Shown piece by piece: positions 24,374 to 35,789 of a DNA stretch of 64,000 nt. Origin of the DNA: Sitta carolinensis. Its lineage: Eukaryota > Chordata > Aves > Passeriformes > Sittidae. The translations under genes were made by a program, and so were the position numbers. Numbering within the stretch: position 1 is the first letter of the stretch; every line of letters begins with the position of its first letter. The notes under the pieces are model-generated. The model was not told the DNA's origin, searched no databases, and worked only from the letters and a program-made list of their open reading frames with translations. The stretch spans positions 132,175,125 through 132,239,124 of the forward strand of contig CM063284.1 in assembly GCA_032173965.1 (NCBI GenBank), given 5' to 3'.

Positions 24374-26110
24374 TAGTTATTTCTGGTGCGTGTAGCAATG
24401 CCATACCAGTTTGAAAGCAATGCTTTCTCTGCAGTAACCCACATCAAATAGAGATGCATATAATTTTTGAGGAGGTAGAAGCCGATAAAAAATCCCAATA
24501 GCTTTCTAATCTTGACAACATTCCTACTCCCTAGCCAAAATACTAGAGCTGGAAAGAAAGTGTTCTGGCAAATGAATAAAGTGAGAAGGAACAGCCTTGG
24601 ACTATAGCTTAATCAAAATCCTTTTTCTTTTTGATAACCAAAAATTAGAGAATAGGGAAAAATTATGTGCATACAGACAATTTTACCACACACAGAAATG
24701 TGTATCAATACCTCTCTATCATATTTTAGGGTCTGCCAGTTTCTGTTATAAACCAGGTTTATAACTCAGCTGTAAAAACTTGCTCAAGGCTGAGCTTTTC
24801 CCCCCCACACCCACACTCCCCCAACATGTGCGTCCCGAGGCAAAACATTTTCCCCCACTAAATCTGGAAAACCCAGTGTGGCTGTTTTAAGTTACTAGTG
24901 ACAGCTGGGTTTTAGCACCACTTTAACCTTAAAATAGCTTCCTTTATTTGACTGAAGTTTTGCAGGACGTTAGTCCATAATGTAAACTAGTGCCTTTGTG
25001 TGGTTTAGAGAACAAAACATGAACTACAACCTGACTTTATTTTTAAAACTGTATTCAGAAACTTTATTTTATCTACCATCAAATTTTCAGAATTACTTTT
25101 AATGTATGTATGACTGTGCATTGTCTGTTCATTAGCTGGAAGCCAGTAACATGCAGTTCAAAAATTTAAGAAACAAAGCTGTCTCCTTAAAATCTCCAAG
25201 CTCAGTGTAACCCAGATGTGCAGGTGTTAAGTACACCTTGTGGGGTCTTGCTTATTTCTGTTCTGTACCACTACATTGTACGTGCTCCCTTCAGCCCTAA
25301 TTAATTTTATGCTATCATCTTCGAACTGATAAAACCAGGAATATTTAGAAACATGATCTTTCAAATATGTACTAAGCAAAGTGAGATTTTTTTAAAGTTG
25401 ATTGAAAACTATGGGCCCACAGGCACCAATTTCATTAACAGTTAATGATGCCATCACAATACACTTAATATATGTTAAACACCTGTATTTCTTGTACTAG
25501 ACAAGAAATCAGTCTCTGGGTACAGTTAGATGACTTTATAAACCAAATCTGGCAGTTTCAGTTTAAAACCAAAAGCTTAGCTGGTTTCCAACTATGCATG
25601 TTAACTTTTCTTTTTCTATATGCTTACCAAAACGAATTTTGTCTGGAGATTCCTGAACATGGCTGGAATTGGCGTTGAAAACTGGAATAAAATCTGATCA
25701 CCATTTAGAGCATATGCTTTATAGTTAATAACTTCTATGCATACTTGATATGACCAAATGCACAGTAAATAAGAATGTAGTAACTGCGATGTTTTTCTCT
25801 TGAGTTCTGTTTTATTAAAAGGTATTTCTAAAAGCTGTGTCTCTCATCTACTGAGAATAAAGGAGGCTGGGGTCTGCATTGTCCTTTTCTGACTGTGAAA
25901 TAAGCCCATTCATTATCAACATTTCATACAATGATTTAATAACTTAGTCATTGTTTAATAACACTGTTTAAAAATGTATATGTATATACACACGCGCTTC
26001 ATTCCTGAATATTTTATGGAAGTTGTTTAATACTTCTAATTTTGCATATTGATGGATAAATTGTAATATAATTAAATTGTTTAAAGATAATAAAGCTATT
26101 CCTGTAATAC
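24374..26110 (+). other. VPS13B: VPS13B 3' untranslated region
   Basis: AT-rich sequence without coding potential follows the stop. AATAAA hexamers lie at 24575, 25686, 25856 and 26089. The last is followed within about 30 bp by a T/GT-rich element (TTGTTCTTGTGAGCTG), the best downstream signal, so the longest 3'UTR probably ends near 26110. The end is inferred; RNA data would settle which signals are used. Confidence 0.6.
26089..26094 (+). promoter_or_regulatory. VPS13B: Probable distal poly(A) signal of VPS13B
   Basis: Canonical AATAAA with a GT-rich downstream element at about 26110-26125. Shorter isoforms could use the AATAAA at 24575, 25686 or 25856. Confidence 0.55.
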
Positions 26111-28939
26111 TTGTTCTTGTGAGCTGTTCATTCATTCAGTTTCAAAGTGTAGGACAACAAGACTGATGTACAAGCTTCATGAGGGCCTCATTCGATCCCA
26201 GTTGATCACTGGACTTTGTACTATAGCAGAAAATGCAATAGATCATGACAATACTTTGGAAGTAAAAACTGGTGACTAGCTTGCCAAAAGTGTGTGCTGT
26301 AAAGTTTTATGCTTTTGTGACTAACTGAATCAAAACAGCACTGTAGTCACCATTTCAATTAGACTAATCTGTTCCTTATTTATGGAGTACACAGACAAGC
26401 CAAGGGGATGCAAACACACCTGTAAAAAATGAGGAACAGCAGTTTCATTTTTAAATCTTCGTAAATTTCAGCCATTGTTTTAAGATACATTTGTGTTTTT
26501 CCTGAATTACATTCTCTTGGAATAAACACTTGCTTAAATTACACTTTTCTTCAGTAAATTGAGCTGCGTCTTTACTGCATTATGCAGGTTCTTTCTCCCC
26601 CTTCTGACCACATGTATGGAAACGAGTGCGGACGGCACATAAATCACCCTCTCCTACATATGAGCTGTGTGAACTATGAAAACAAAGTTGTCCAAAGAGC
26701 AGCTGCCTGTACTTAGCTGCTAAAGCAGTGCAATGTGTACTCTTAAAACATGCCTACTCTCATAACGCTCTTTAGACCTGGAGAGCTCACAGCTTCAAAT
26801 CTATCTTTTCTGTTTGCTTCCAGAACAATCAATCACTCCTCAAACACTCAAGAATAAAGTAAGCTAGCCAAAAAATTTGAAGGCATAGTCAGGCAAGACC
26901 TTTCCCAAAGCAGTTCAGGTCAAATAATTCCTTTTTATATATCATTTCATACATAAATATAGCAAAAACCTTCAGACACTTGGGATAGTCTCCAAGAGCA
27001 GCCAAGCATGTTTTTCAGCTCTGCATCTCCTAGAAACAGGGTCTGCCTTGTAACAAGCAACTGATTAGGGTCTAACTCACAGGTCTTGTACCATGTAATA
27101 TTCTTTGTATGACAGAATTAGCTGAATGAACTCTTGCTGGCAAAGGAAAAAAAAAAAAAAAGGGAAGAAAAAAATAGGAGTTGGTGCTGATTTTGGGAAA
27201 GCAGGTAAGGTGTCCAGCTTTGCACTCCTTTCCTGCTCCAGAGAAAAGCAAGCTGTGGATTGGTTGGCACTGCCTGCTTAAGGGGAGTACATGCCTTGCA
27301 TCCAGTGTGAAACCAGACTGCATTCAGAAAGCAACCAGAATTGCAGCCTGCAGACTCTCAACGCACAGCCACAGAAGTTAGAACACACACCTTTCTTAAG
27401 CACATTTAGCCAGACATCCCTGAGCTCCCTGTAGATGTCAAAAATTGCCTTAATTTCTTTAAATCACATGAGCTGGTAGCTGAAGGAACACAGACTACAA
27501 TAACTGCTGCTGGCCACAACAGTTTAGAAGAAACTAAGAATTTAACAGGAAATTAATTCGTACCAACTGTGAAGAATACAGGGCGTAGACCGACAAGGGA
27601 AGTACTGCATGTCTATTAGGCTGCACACCTGGCAGCAGCAAGTTTCTTTGCCTCTGAAGCTGACAGTAAGACTGAAGACCCCTGGCTATTTAAACCTGCA
27701 GACAGGCCTGAGAAAATGTTAGTCAGTACTTAATGGCATACACTGTTTATACTGTACATTGGGAAGATAAATGGGTATCATTTGCTATTGTTAAGCTCTG
27801 GTTTACATTTATAGGACCTGGGGTATTTTGATTACTAGATGGTTTCCCCTGCATCACTAATGTCAGATCCTTTCCTTGCTTGAAGGAAGCACTGTCTGCA
27901 TGGGAAGTTTAAAGAAAATCCCATGTTGCTCTATAAAATGTTCTGGATCACATACATTACTTACATGCTTTCATTAGTCCAAATGTTGTTCAAGGATACC
28001 TATTAAGTGTTAAGTAGTTAATGACCCATGTAAAATAAGTTACTCCTAACAGGATTTGAACTGAAGACCTTCAAATACAACACAGATGGCCTAATTTGTC
28101 ATGCTCTTCATGCAACAACTTCCTTCCTTTCATGCAGTCAGCTTTTGCCTGCTCTCCTAAGTATCCACATTCAGCAAACAAAAGCTGCAGTCCCAGTACC
28201 GTCATCCTGAACAACAGGCAATGACAAAGCCTGTTCTCACTGACAGGTTATCATGGCCTAAGACAGAGCATCATGTGTCAGACTGCACAGAACATAGCAG
28301 AGATCCAAACTATGCTTAGCTGACTACTTCCAGATACTAAAAAGATGATACATGCCCTAAAAGCAGCATGCCAAGATTTTTATTACCATAATAAAATATT
28401 TACTTTGTCTGCCTGTACCCCCTTTCCTCTTGTACATCAATTATAAGGGAATATGCCTGCAGTTTGGAGTCATTTTCTAATTAGAGTAACTAATATACCA
28501 TGTGTAAGAATGGGCATCCGCAGGGTCTGTAAGTCTTGCTGAAACAGTTTGCTGATGTAAGGAAGACAATACAGTGATGACAGCAGAAAAAGACAAAAAG
28601 GTTGGCTGGTGTATTTCCAGAATTTCTAGCCAAATTCCTTCCTCTTAAGGTCAGCTCACCTTGTGAAGCCAGAGGTAACACAGACCCCTCCAGAAATCCA
28701 TCCTCTCCCTTCCTGTCCTCTTGCATGTTCCCATAAGCAGCTGGGACAAACTAGCTGTCACTGCTTAGGGATATACTGTGCTATCAAATGTGGAATTTGG
28801 CCAGAACACAGAAACAAATAATTCCTGAAGGAAAGACAGACTTAAGTCACCTTGGGCAAGTTCTGAAGACTTTCCACCACTCTTTCCATCCAGCATCTGA
28901 GCCTTTAAGTATTTCTACATTAATGAAGACAACTAAATG
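26111..28939. other. Intergenic, between convergent VPS13B and COX6C
   Basis: 2.8 kb between the two 3' ends. AT-rich, with an A15 run at 27147-27161 and no coding sequence that I can support. GGATTTGAACTGAAG at about 28053 looks like an inverted tRNA T-arm, but no cloverleaf forms around it. Confidence 0.6.
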
Positions 28940-29065
28940 TCACTGACATATTAATTTTATTTATTGAGTTGCATTAGAGCGTGCCATGCACTGAAGTGCA
29001 TTGCACTTTACGCTTCAGTGAACAAGTAAGGTTCAATCATCAAGTCTCCTTGAACTGAAGGGAAT
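28940..29065 (-). other. COX6C: COX6C exon 4 (last base of stop, 3'UTR)
   Basis: Acceptor TTTTTTTATCTTGCAG is very strong. The first base A completes the TGA stop. The rest is a short 3'UTR with overlapping AATAAA hexamers on the - strand (28956-28965). The cleavage site near 28940 is inferred. Confidence 0.8.
28956..28965 (-). promoter_or_regulatory. COX6C: COX6C poly(A) signal (AATAAATAAA)
   Basis: Two overlapping AATAAA hexamers on the - strand, about 100 bp after the start of exon 4. Confidence 0.75.
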
Positions 29066-32000
29066 CTGCAAGATAAAAAAAGCCCATTAAGTTATGATGG
29101 ACAAACTTCATGCTCTAAGTAAACATTTGTACGTATGAATGCAAAGCAGCAGAGAGAAATGTTTACACGGTAGTTTAGTCTAGAGGAATTTCCCGTTATT
29201 TCCTGATGCTTAAAGCTTCACACACCCTTCATGTGGCAAACAGAAGTGAAACATGGAACAAATCAAGAGCTGGAACAACACTGCACAGCACATCAGATTC
29301 ACTATATATGCTGCACTGGTAACTGAATCAGTCTTGCTGAGGGCCTGCAGGAGAAAGGAATGCAGCTTTCACATAAGAGCCAGAGAGGAAACAAGTGGTG
29401 CAAGCAGCCTACCAAGGAAGGAAGAAAACCAAATTCACATTGCTTCTCCCCATTATACTGAACACAATCCAAGACCAGCTGTGCTCCATGACAAGAGTCA
29501 TGAAAGTGGTTAGCACCAAACCCTGAGCTTCCCCCTTTATTCCATGGCTGAGCACGCAGCAGATGCCAGATACTCCTCACATTTTTACCTGCACTTAAAT
29601 TCCATTAATACAATTCATTATCACCGCCAGAGTCCACACCAAGCAGATGAAACACTGTGAATTCACAGGGAGGTGCCAAGGTGCCTCCATGCCCAGCAGG
29701 AACAAACTTGGTGTAGAGTGTCATGCTAGCAGCGCCCACCCGACCCCTTCCTCCATTCTGGGGCCAAGCACTGGTTCCACAGAGAGTACGCAGTGAGGTT
29801 AAGCCACTGTATTTACTTCCACATACAGGACATACTCCAGTAAACTGGGAGATGTAGAGTGTGCATGATCTCTGTATCCTTTAAGTAACTACACCAAAAA
29901 ACAGCTTAAAATTCAAAATAGCTAACATTTAAACTTCTGAGGCAAATGAAAATGTCTTCCATCTGTTCTGGGTACTTGTCCTTTTTTTTTACAGCCTTTA
30001 CAGAACATTTGAAACACTGGCATTGTTTTCCCCTTCTTCTACTTTTGTATTCATTTGCAGGCGCAACAAAAACCAACCTCTTTCTACTATGAAGGAATGA
30101 AAAAAATATCTCTTCTTATATAAACAGTCTATGGAACAACAAGCATCAGCAATCCAAACAAAATCACAAAAGATGATTTGTCTACCACATTTTCTTTTGA
30201 GCCAGTGCAATTAAGAAATGGAAAAATTGTTTAGGAAACATTTAATTTTAACAAGTGCGCACTGTGCAATTATTTTTAAGCTGTCAGTGGGAACACAGGC
30301 TGCGAGTTCTATTTGTACAGAAATAAATCCTGCTCATGATTTGAATTAAATATTCAATATGCATCCTTGTTGACAGTGTTTGTTTCAAATGATTTTACCA
30401 CCAGATGGCCCTTCACTGTTGAAGGCCACCTGACTAAAGGATGCAATTCCAGTGTCTAAAGAAGTTTGTAAGTGACTATAAAATAGCCAGAGGACTGAAC
30501 CAGAGGCAGAATTACCAAGATTTAAACCAGGTAAATTTCTAATTTATACATCTTTGTTGCAGTCATAGCTAAAGAACAGCAGTATCCCACTCTCGCAAAA
30601 CAAAACAAAACAAAACAAAACAAAAAAAAAAAAAAAAAAAAAAAAAAAACCAACAAAACACTACCAAAAGCTGGGACTGACACAAGGATTTTTTACCTTT
30701 TTCTCTAATTTTTTAGAAGAGATGGAGCTCTGAGGTTTTTTACATAATTGTGTTAAGCAGAAACCAGATAGTTGAAGATTATCATAGAACAGGATTGAGT
30801 ATTCATAGTGTTAAGTACAAATCTTTTATTCAATCTTGCTTCTTCTTGCAAACAAGCTGAGAAAATCCAGCTGGCCAGGATAATTAAAGCCACAGATTAT
30901 CACGTAATGATCACAATATGAAAACATTCCAAAAGAATGAAAAACTATCATTCTAGATTAGTCTGAAGTCATTTTAGGAGAAGCAGAGAACTCAATGTAA
31001 AAAATTCGCACCAAGAAAGGGGAGAAACTTCTTATTGAGTTGTCACATCAGCTTGTGCAGTTTAGTGAGTGTGGTTATTAATAACTACAACACAGTTGAA
31101 ATCAAGACTTTTTCTTGGTGTTACTAGCAAGGGAGAACAAAGCTGGGTAGTTTTCCTAGAAAAGGCAGGGTCAAGTGCTAAAAAGAGTATTATGAACAAA
31201 GTTCTATTCAACGTTCATACAATATGGCAAAAATGTAATTATTAGTACACAGAGCTGTATGTCAGTGTGATTTTTAAATATATATATGTGTGTGTGTGTG
31301 TGTATTTCCCCTCATGACTAGTTATCTTCCCTCTCTCAACTTCAAAGTACAAAATAATATGCAGAAGCTGTATGTGTTTCTTACATTAAGATGCATGCAA
31401 TGAGATAAGATCAGCCTCTCCATTTTCTCACTCACTGTACCTCCTCAAGTATGTAAGCAGAAGATACAGACAGCCCCAAGTTAAGCAGTTCAAGATGCAA
31501 CAGCATCAACATAACTGTGGAACCAGGCAAGTCTTGGAGGTTAACCTTAGAGCTTGGTCTCCTCTCTGTGGTTATGTGAGGAGGGCAAAGACCTGGCATC
31601 ATCACTCTGTCTCCTGTACCACACAAGTTAAATTACCCAAAAGGTGTTCAGGAGCTTCTCTCCCGCCTTTACTTTCCAGTCCCCAGTTCTCCTGTTTCTT
31701 CACGTTTTTATTACCCACAGGTCTCTTGAGTGCAATTTGTATCTTTTCTCTTTGGAAACCACTTTCTATTTGAAAAAACAGGGAGACACACACAAACACA
31801 CACACACCCCAAGCAGAAGCACAGCATCTCACTGAAATCATCTTACTCCTGTTCCAATGCAGATGCAGCTTACCAGCTCTTGGGTGGTGCACTCTCAAGC
31901 ACACCGGCTGCCTTCATGGCTTCAAAGTCCTTCATGGGATCATAGTTTTTATAGAACTCTGCATAAGCTCGCTTTCTGGGTTCAGCAACTCCAAACTGGA

Positions 32001-33649
32001 AAGTAGCACACAGAAAATTTAAGTTTGCAAAGCTTTATGAACAGATTTTTTTTCTGTTTTTTCCTTAATTTCTATCAGTGGATATTAATCTAAAAGGCCT
32101 TTAGCTAAAATTATTAAACATTGTTTTGTTCCTGTTACAACCCACAGGTCAGGCTACCTGATCATTGGTCAGGAGAACAAATGTGCTACAAAGGTAGCAC
32201 ATCACACTTTCAAAAAAAACACTCAATCTGTATTGATACTGGAGTGTCCTCCTTGCTAATAGTTTTGTAGATAAAACATGTCACTGTGGCAAATTTAAAA
32301 CATGTGCCTGTGGGTAGCTGCAAAACTCTTAACTCTGGATAAAATGGCATCCTACACTGAAGGACTACATTTGAGCTTCACTGTAAGTCATCTGGTAAAA
32401 TTTTACAAGACTGCCGAGCCACTCTTACAGGTCACCAGCATAAAAAGACACAATCCTCATTCCTTGGACACACGTTCACCTGAAGCACAGTCATATACTA
32501 CTCAAAAAGCTCCCAAAAACATGAAAAAAAATTCCAAGGTGGGTTTATGCAACAGCATCTAACACAGAGCAACGTAAATTGCTGCTGAGATCCATGCTAC
32601 CTGTTCTAAATCTGGTCTGCCACTTACCAATGTATTAACATGGGGGTGCCAAATAAGGTGCCGACCCAGAGACTATTTAAAAATTATAATCTAAGTCTGA
32701 CCACAAACAAGCTTGTCTGCCTTTCAACAGATGTGTTAAGTACATGTGTGAGCTTATTGTTTCTCATAGACATTTGTGGCTCTGAGAAGTTCTGAAAAAC
32801 CTGAAATTAAATTCATTTCTCATCCCTTTTATCAACAGCTTCCTGAGCACTCAAACACTGCCAATTGTATATGCATGAGTTCAAAGGGAAAACCAAGATC
32901 CAGTTCTTCCACAAGAATTCACAGTGTTGTTTGTTTTGTGTATGAGAACCAAGAATTACTTAATAAGAGCACTCAAGAACAAGTACTGCTCTTATCTTTA
33001 TCAGAAATCAAACTGTAAGGGTGCTTTTCTGGAACCACAATGCTTCATTTCCACACGATACCTCAAAAGCAAGGACAGGAAGGCCACATGAGGTTTTCCC
33101 ACACTGCTATCTTCAGTGTGAAGGATGAATTTTCTAAATTGCTTAAGAGCAAGTTTCCTGAAATCAGCCAAGAGATAAAGTAAGACTTGGAAAACTCTCC
33201 CAAGTCTCAGAAACTGTGGCAGACCAAAACAAACTATCTAGAGTTAACGTGCATTAACTGTGAACGGTCAAGAGCATTTTGGGACTAGGAGACTCAAGGT
33301 CAAGTTGTCATGAATTGCGTGATCTTGAACACATAGTATGAAACATCACATTATTCATATCATTTCTTCAAATAAAGATTAGGGAGATTTATTTGTGCTT
33401 TGGAAACATGCTTACAAAAATACATTACTAAACCTTTCTGCTGAACAGCTCAACCCAATCTCAACAGAAAAATATTATGAATTCTTTAAATATTCCAATG
33501 AGCCGAGTTTATAACTGAATGACTACAGAGCCCACCTTGTACAAAGATGCACATCCCACAGATACCAGGAATGCCCCAAGGAGGTGAAACTTCATCCGCC
33601 TGGCCAAAAGGCCCCGCATTTGGGGCTTTGGCAACAGTGCAGCCGGCAT
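29065..33649 (-). CDS. COX6C: COX6C, cytochrome c oxidase subunit 6C (complete)
   Basis: Small nuclear-encoded subunit of complex IV in the inner mitochondrial membrane. The coding sequence joins 33536-33649, 31874-31995 and base 29065 into 78 residues (75 in human). It starts [19 protein letters not shown], followed by a hydrophobic single membrane span ([17 protein letters not shown]) and a matrix/intermembrane helix region ([19 protein letters not shown]). The [12 protein letters not shown] motif and FYxNYDxMKDFE are hallmarks of the family. The C-terminal tail ([10 protein letters not shown]) is three residues longer than in human. The stop codon is split by the last intron: TG at the end of exon 3 and A at the start of exon 4. 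The gene is compact and led by a CpG-island promoter, fitting constitutive expression. Confidence 0.96.
30596..30649. repeat. (CAAAA)n followed by poly(A)
   Basis: Five CAAAA units, then 28 consecutive A (30622-30649). Confidence 0.92.
31277..31304. repeat. (TA)n(TG)n microsatellite
   Basis: A run of alternating AT followed by about nine GT units. Confidence 0.9.
31874..31995 (-). CDS. COX6C: COX6C exon 3
   Basis: Acceptor CTACTTTCCAG, donor AGCTG|GTAAGC. 122 bp: 40 codons ([15 protein letters not shown] to SAPPKS) plus TG. It is open in frame but has no ATG near its start, so it must be found by homology and phase. If the donor is not used, the next codons read TGG TAA, ending the protein one residue later. 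Confidence 0.94.
31996..33535. other. COX6C intron 2
   Basis: 1.5 kb intron. The ORFs at 32302-32562 and 32776-33018 are on the opposite strand and have no recognisable domain. A 9 bp perfect inverted repeat (32181-32202) is too small to interpret. Confidence 0.7.
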
Positions 33650-33663
33650 GGTGACTGGATTTC
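33536..33663 (-). CDS. COX6C: COX6C exon 2 (start codon)
   Basis: Acceptor TTTCTTTTAG; 14 bp of 5'UTR (GAAATCCAGTCACC) gives a good Kozak context (CACC before ATG, with G at +5 rather than +4); ATG at 33649. 38 codons end at TACAAG|GTGGGC, phase 0. A chance ORF extends across the donor into the intron. Confidence 0.95.
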
Positions 33664-34268
33664 CTAAAAGAAAAAAGAAATAAGAGAATTGCAGGAGAAG
33701 CTCTACTGAAAACAATTTCTTGTACTAAAGTAAAATCATTCTTTTTGTAATGTGCAATAACTGTCACCACGATATACCCAATAGTGGTCCTGTGTGTTTA
33801 ACCCTCCAATGAGAATACTTAAGGGAAAAAATTCAAGAACAACCTATTTATGACACTAATCTAATTTAAGTTCTTACACTCCTTACACCCAGTATTTGTG
33901 GAACCACGGCTGGCCTTCGTTGTTCACACTAAATCCTGCGCTCTCCGCAGCGTCTTCCCTCCCCAGGCCTGCTGTCCCGGTGTTCACGTCAGAAATCACT
34001 GTAAGCAGTACCGGGGACAAGCTGAGACCAGCCCCGCGCAATTCCCCGCGCCCAGGCCGCCCCAGCCCCGCGCTGCAGCCGCCGCCGCTGGGCCCGGCTC
34101 CGCCACCCTCAGGGACGCGCAGAGGTCACGGGTCTGTCGCGGGGCCGCGGCGGAGCTCGGAGCGGCGGCTGGCGGCCCGAGGGACGGGGATGATACGGGA
34201 AGTTAGAAGGAATGAGGGGAAGAGGAGAGAACAGCGGGAGCCGCGGCGGGAGCGGGAAGCGGCCTCAC

Positions 34269-34330
34269 CTCAGCCCTCACCAAGGTCCTTCCGCGCCGCC
34301 GGCCGCGCTCCCGCTGCGGCCCCGCTACTC
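34269..34330 (-). other. COX6C: COX6C non-coding exon 1 (approximate)
   Basis: In the CpG island upstream of exon 2, the - strand has two donor candidates: GCTGAG|GTGAGG (exon end at 34269) and CCTTG|GTGAGG (exon end at 34281). The first is the better consensus. The transcription start is not visible and is placed near 34330 only because the promoter motifs lie around there. Confidence 0.45.
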
Positions 34331-34341
34331 CGCATGCGCGG
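34330..34341. promoter_or_regulatory. NRF-1-like site in the COX6C promoter
   Basis: CCGCATGCGCGG contains the GCATGCGC core of the near-palindromic NRF-1 consensus. It sits about 60 bp upstream of the best exon 1 donor. Confidence 0.6.
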
Positions 34342-34424
34342 CTGGCAGGCGGAGTACGGCGGGCGGCGCGGGCCAAACCCGGCCGGGCGCAGCGCCGGGC
34401 GCGTGTGGCAGCAAAAGGCAGAAG

Positions 34425-35045
34425 CGATGAAGTTGGGAAAGAACCTCTGAGCCCATCGGGTCCAGCCTGGGAGCGAACTGCACCGCGTCAAACGGACCCT
34501 GGCACTGAGTGCCAAGCGCAGTCTTAAACAGCCCCGGCAACACCACCTCCCTAGGCAGCACGTTCCAATGTTTGTATAATCATCTTTGCTGTGTAGAAAT
34601 TCCTCTTTAATGTCCAACCCCAACCACCCCTGGCACGGCTTGGGGCGATGCCTTCTTGTGCTGTCACTGGTTCCCTGTGAGAACAGCCCGCCCCCCGCCT
34701 GGCTACAGGCTGCCCTCCGGGGCTGGCAGAGAGCGGTGCGGTCACCCCGAGCCTCCTTGGCTCCGGGCTGAACAGCCGCAGCTCCCGCAGCCGCTCCGCA
34801 CAGCACCTGCGCTCCGGAGCCTTCAGCAGCTGCGCTGCGCGGCGCTGGATCGCTCCAGCTCCTCAGGGTCCGCACGGAACTGAGGGGCACGCAACTGAGG
34901 CCGGTACTCGAACGGTGGCGTCACTAGAGCCGGGTACGGGGGGACAATCCCTGCCCTGGTCCTGCTGGCCACACCATTTCTGATGCAGGCCAGTATGCCA
35001 CTTGTTTTCTTGGCCACCTGGGCACACGCTGGCTCAAGTTCAGGT
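34425..35045 (-). mobile_element. CR1 LINE fragment (3' part), - orientation
   Basis: Read on the - strand, this matches the 3' region of avian CR1: it begins near the GGCCACCTGGG / CTGGCCTGCATCAGAAATGG block and ends in GGCTGGACCCGATGGGCTC, AGAGGTTCTTTCCCAAC and a decayed terminal repeat. The fragment is GC-rich for most of its length, which makes it look like an extension of the COX6C CpG island. 5' truncation is typical of CR1. Confidence 0.85.
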
Positions 35046-35052
35046 CCCTTCT

Positions 35053-35100
35053 TCTGTCTTTAAGGTCCCTTCCAACCCAAACCATTTTGTGATTCTTTTA
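35053..35100 (+). mobile_element. CR1 3'-end fragment, + orientation
   Basis: AAGGTCCCTTCCAACCC, AACCATTTTGTGATTCT is the terminal sequence of CR1. It lies next to the 5' truncation of the opposite-strand CR1, so the two fragments face each other head to head. Confidence 0.75.
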
Positions 35101-35789
35101 AGAGCCATGGGAGAAAACCAAGTCATCCACTTGAAGGATGCCCATGGTGACCCTGCTGGGCCAAGGGACTCAGGCCTTTATATAAAGAGATGGAATTATT
35201 GGAATTACTGGCCAAGCCTAGAAAGAAATGAATCCATTTGTAATCCTTTCTAGATGTCACTTAGGCAGTTTTTGTACCTTTCCTGGAAGTGTGGAACATG
35301 TGTTTTGCCCATGATTTCCACTTAATCACCACCAGCATGTGGAATTGTCATTTGTATTCCTGGGGAGTCTCTATGGGATTTACACTGAATGCAATAAATT
35401 CCTGGCTTGAAAAAACAAGTCCTTCCTGTGCAGTGAGGTATTCATTCAAGCCTTTTGCTCCCTTGCCAAAGCCAGCAGGTCCTGACATCAAATGAGAGAT
35501 GGACCTTTAAAACTGAAGAGGAGCTGCTTTTCCTATGATGGAATTAAGAAGAAATAAGTGTTAGTAGAAAATTTCAGAGGGAAATCACACAGCTGTGGCT
35601 ACAAGCTGGAAGAATGTTCTTTGCAACAACAGTTTGAATAGATGCAATTTGGACAACATTCTCTCAAACAGAAGAAAAGTTTCTTACAATAGTTGAGACC
35701 AGAATGAAGAATGTCTAAGAGTTTTGCCCATGTGGATTAACACAAAAACCCCAAATGTTAATGATGTTGTGCAGAAAGAATGGCAAGAT

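Larger units (their letters stand above)
29066..31873. other. COX6C intron 3
   Basis: 2.8 kb AT-rich intron. It holds (CAAAA)n with poly(A) at 30596-30649, (TA)n(TG)n at 31277-31304 and a CA-rich tract at 31786-31807. No coding sequence seen. Confidence 0.7.
34000..34430 (-). promoter_or_regulatory. COX6C: CpG-island promoter of COX6C
   Basis: A GC- and CpG-dense block in otherwise AT-rich DNA at the 5' end of COX6C. It contains an NRF-1-like site (CCGCATGCGCGG, 34330-34341), a GABP/ETS core (CGGAAG on the - strand, 34288-34293) and GC boxes near 34355-34372. NRF-1 and GABP (NRF-2) are the usual activators of nuclear oxidative-phosphorylation genes. The long ORFs on both strands here (for example 33896-34450) are by-products of high GC. 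Confidence 0.8.

Noticed and set aside
1..26110. Intronic microRNAs miR-599 and miR-875 known from mammalian VPS13B
   Set aside because: In mammals they lie in a more 5' part of the gene. I saw nothing like their mature sequences in this 3' part.
28030..28110. tRNA-like sequence (inverted T-arm GGATTTGAAC)
   Set aside because: No A-box, acceptor stem or anticodon stem can be formed around it.
32181..32202. Perfect 9 bp inverted repeat with 4 bp loop
   Set aside because: Short hairpins of this size are expected by chance in 64 kb.
33896..34450. 184-codon ORF on the + strand, plus long ORFs opposite it, at the COX6C promoter
   Set aside because: They lie in CpG-island and CR1 DNA where stop codons are rare. 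The product is low-complexity Pro/Arg/Ala without a domain and is antisense to exon 1.
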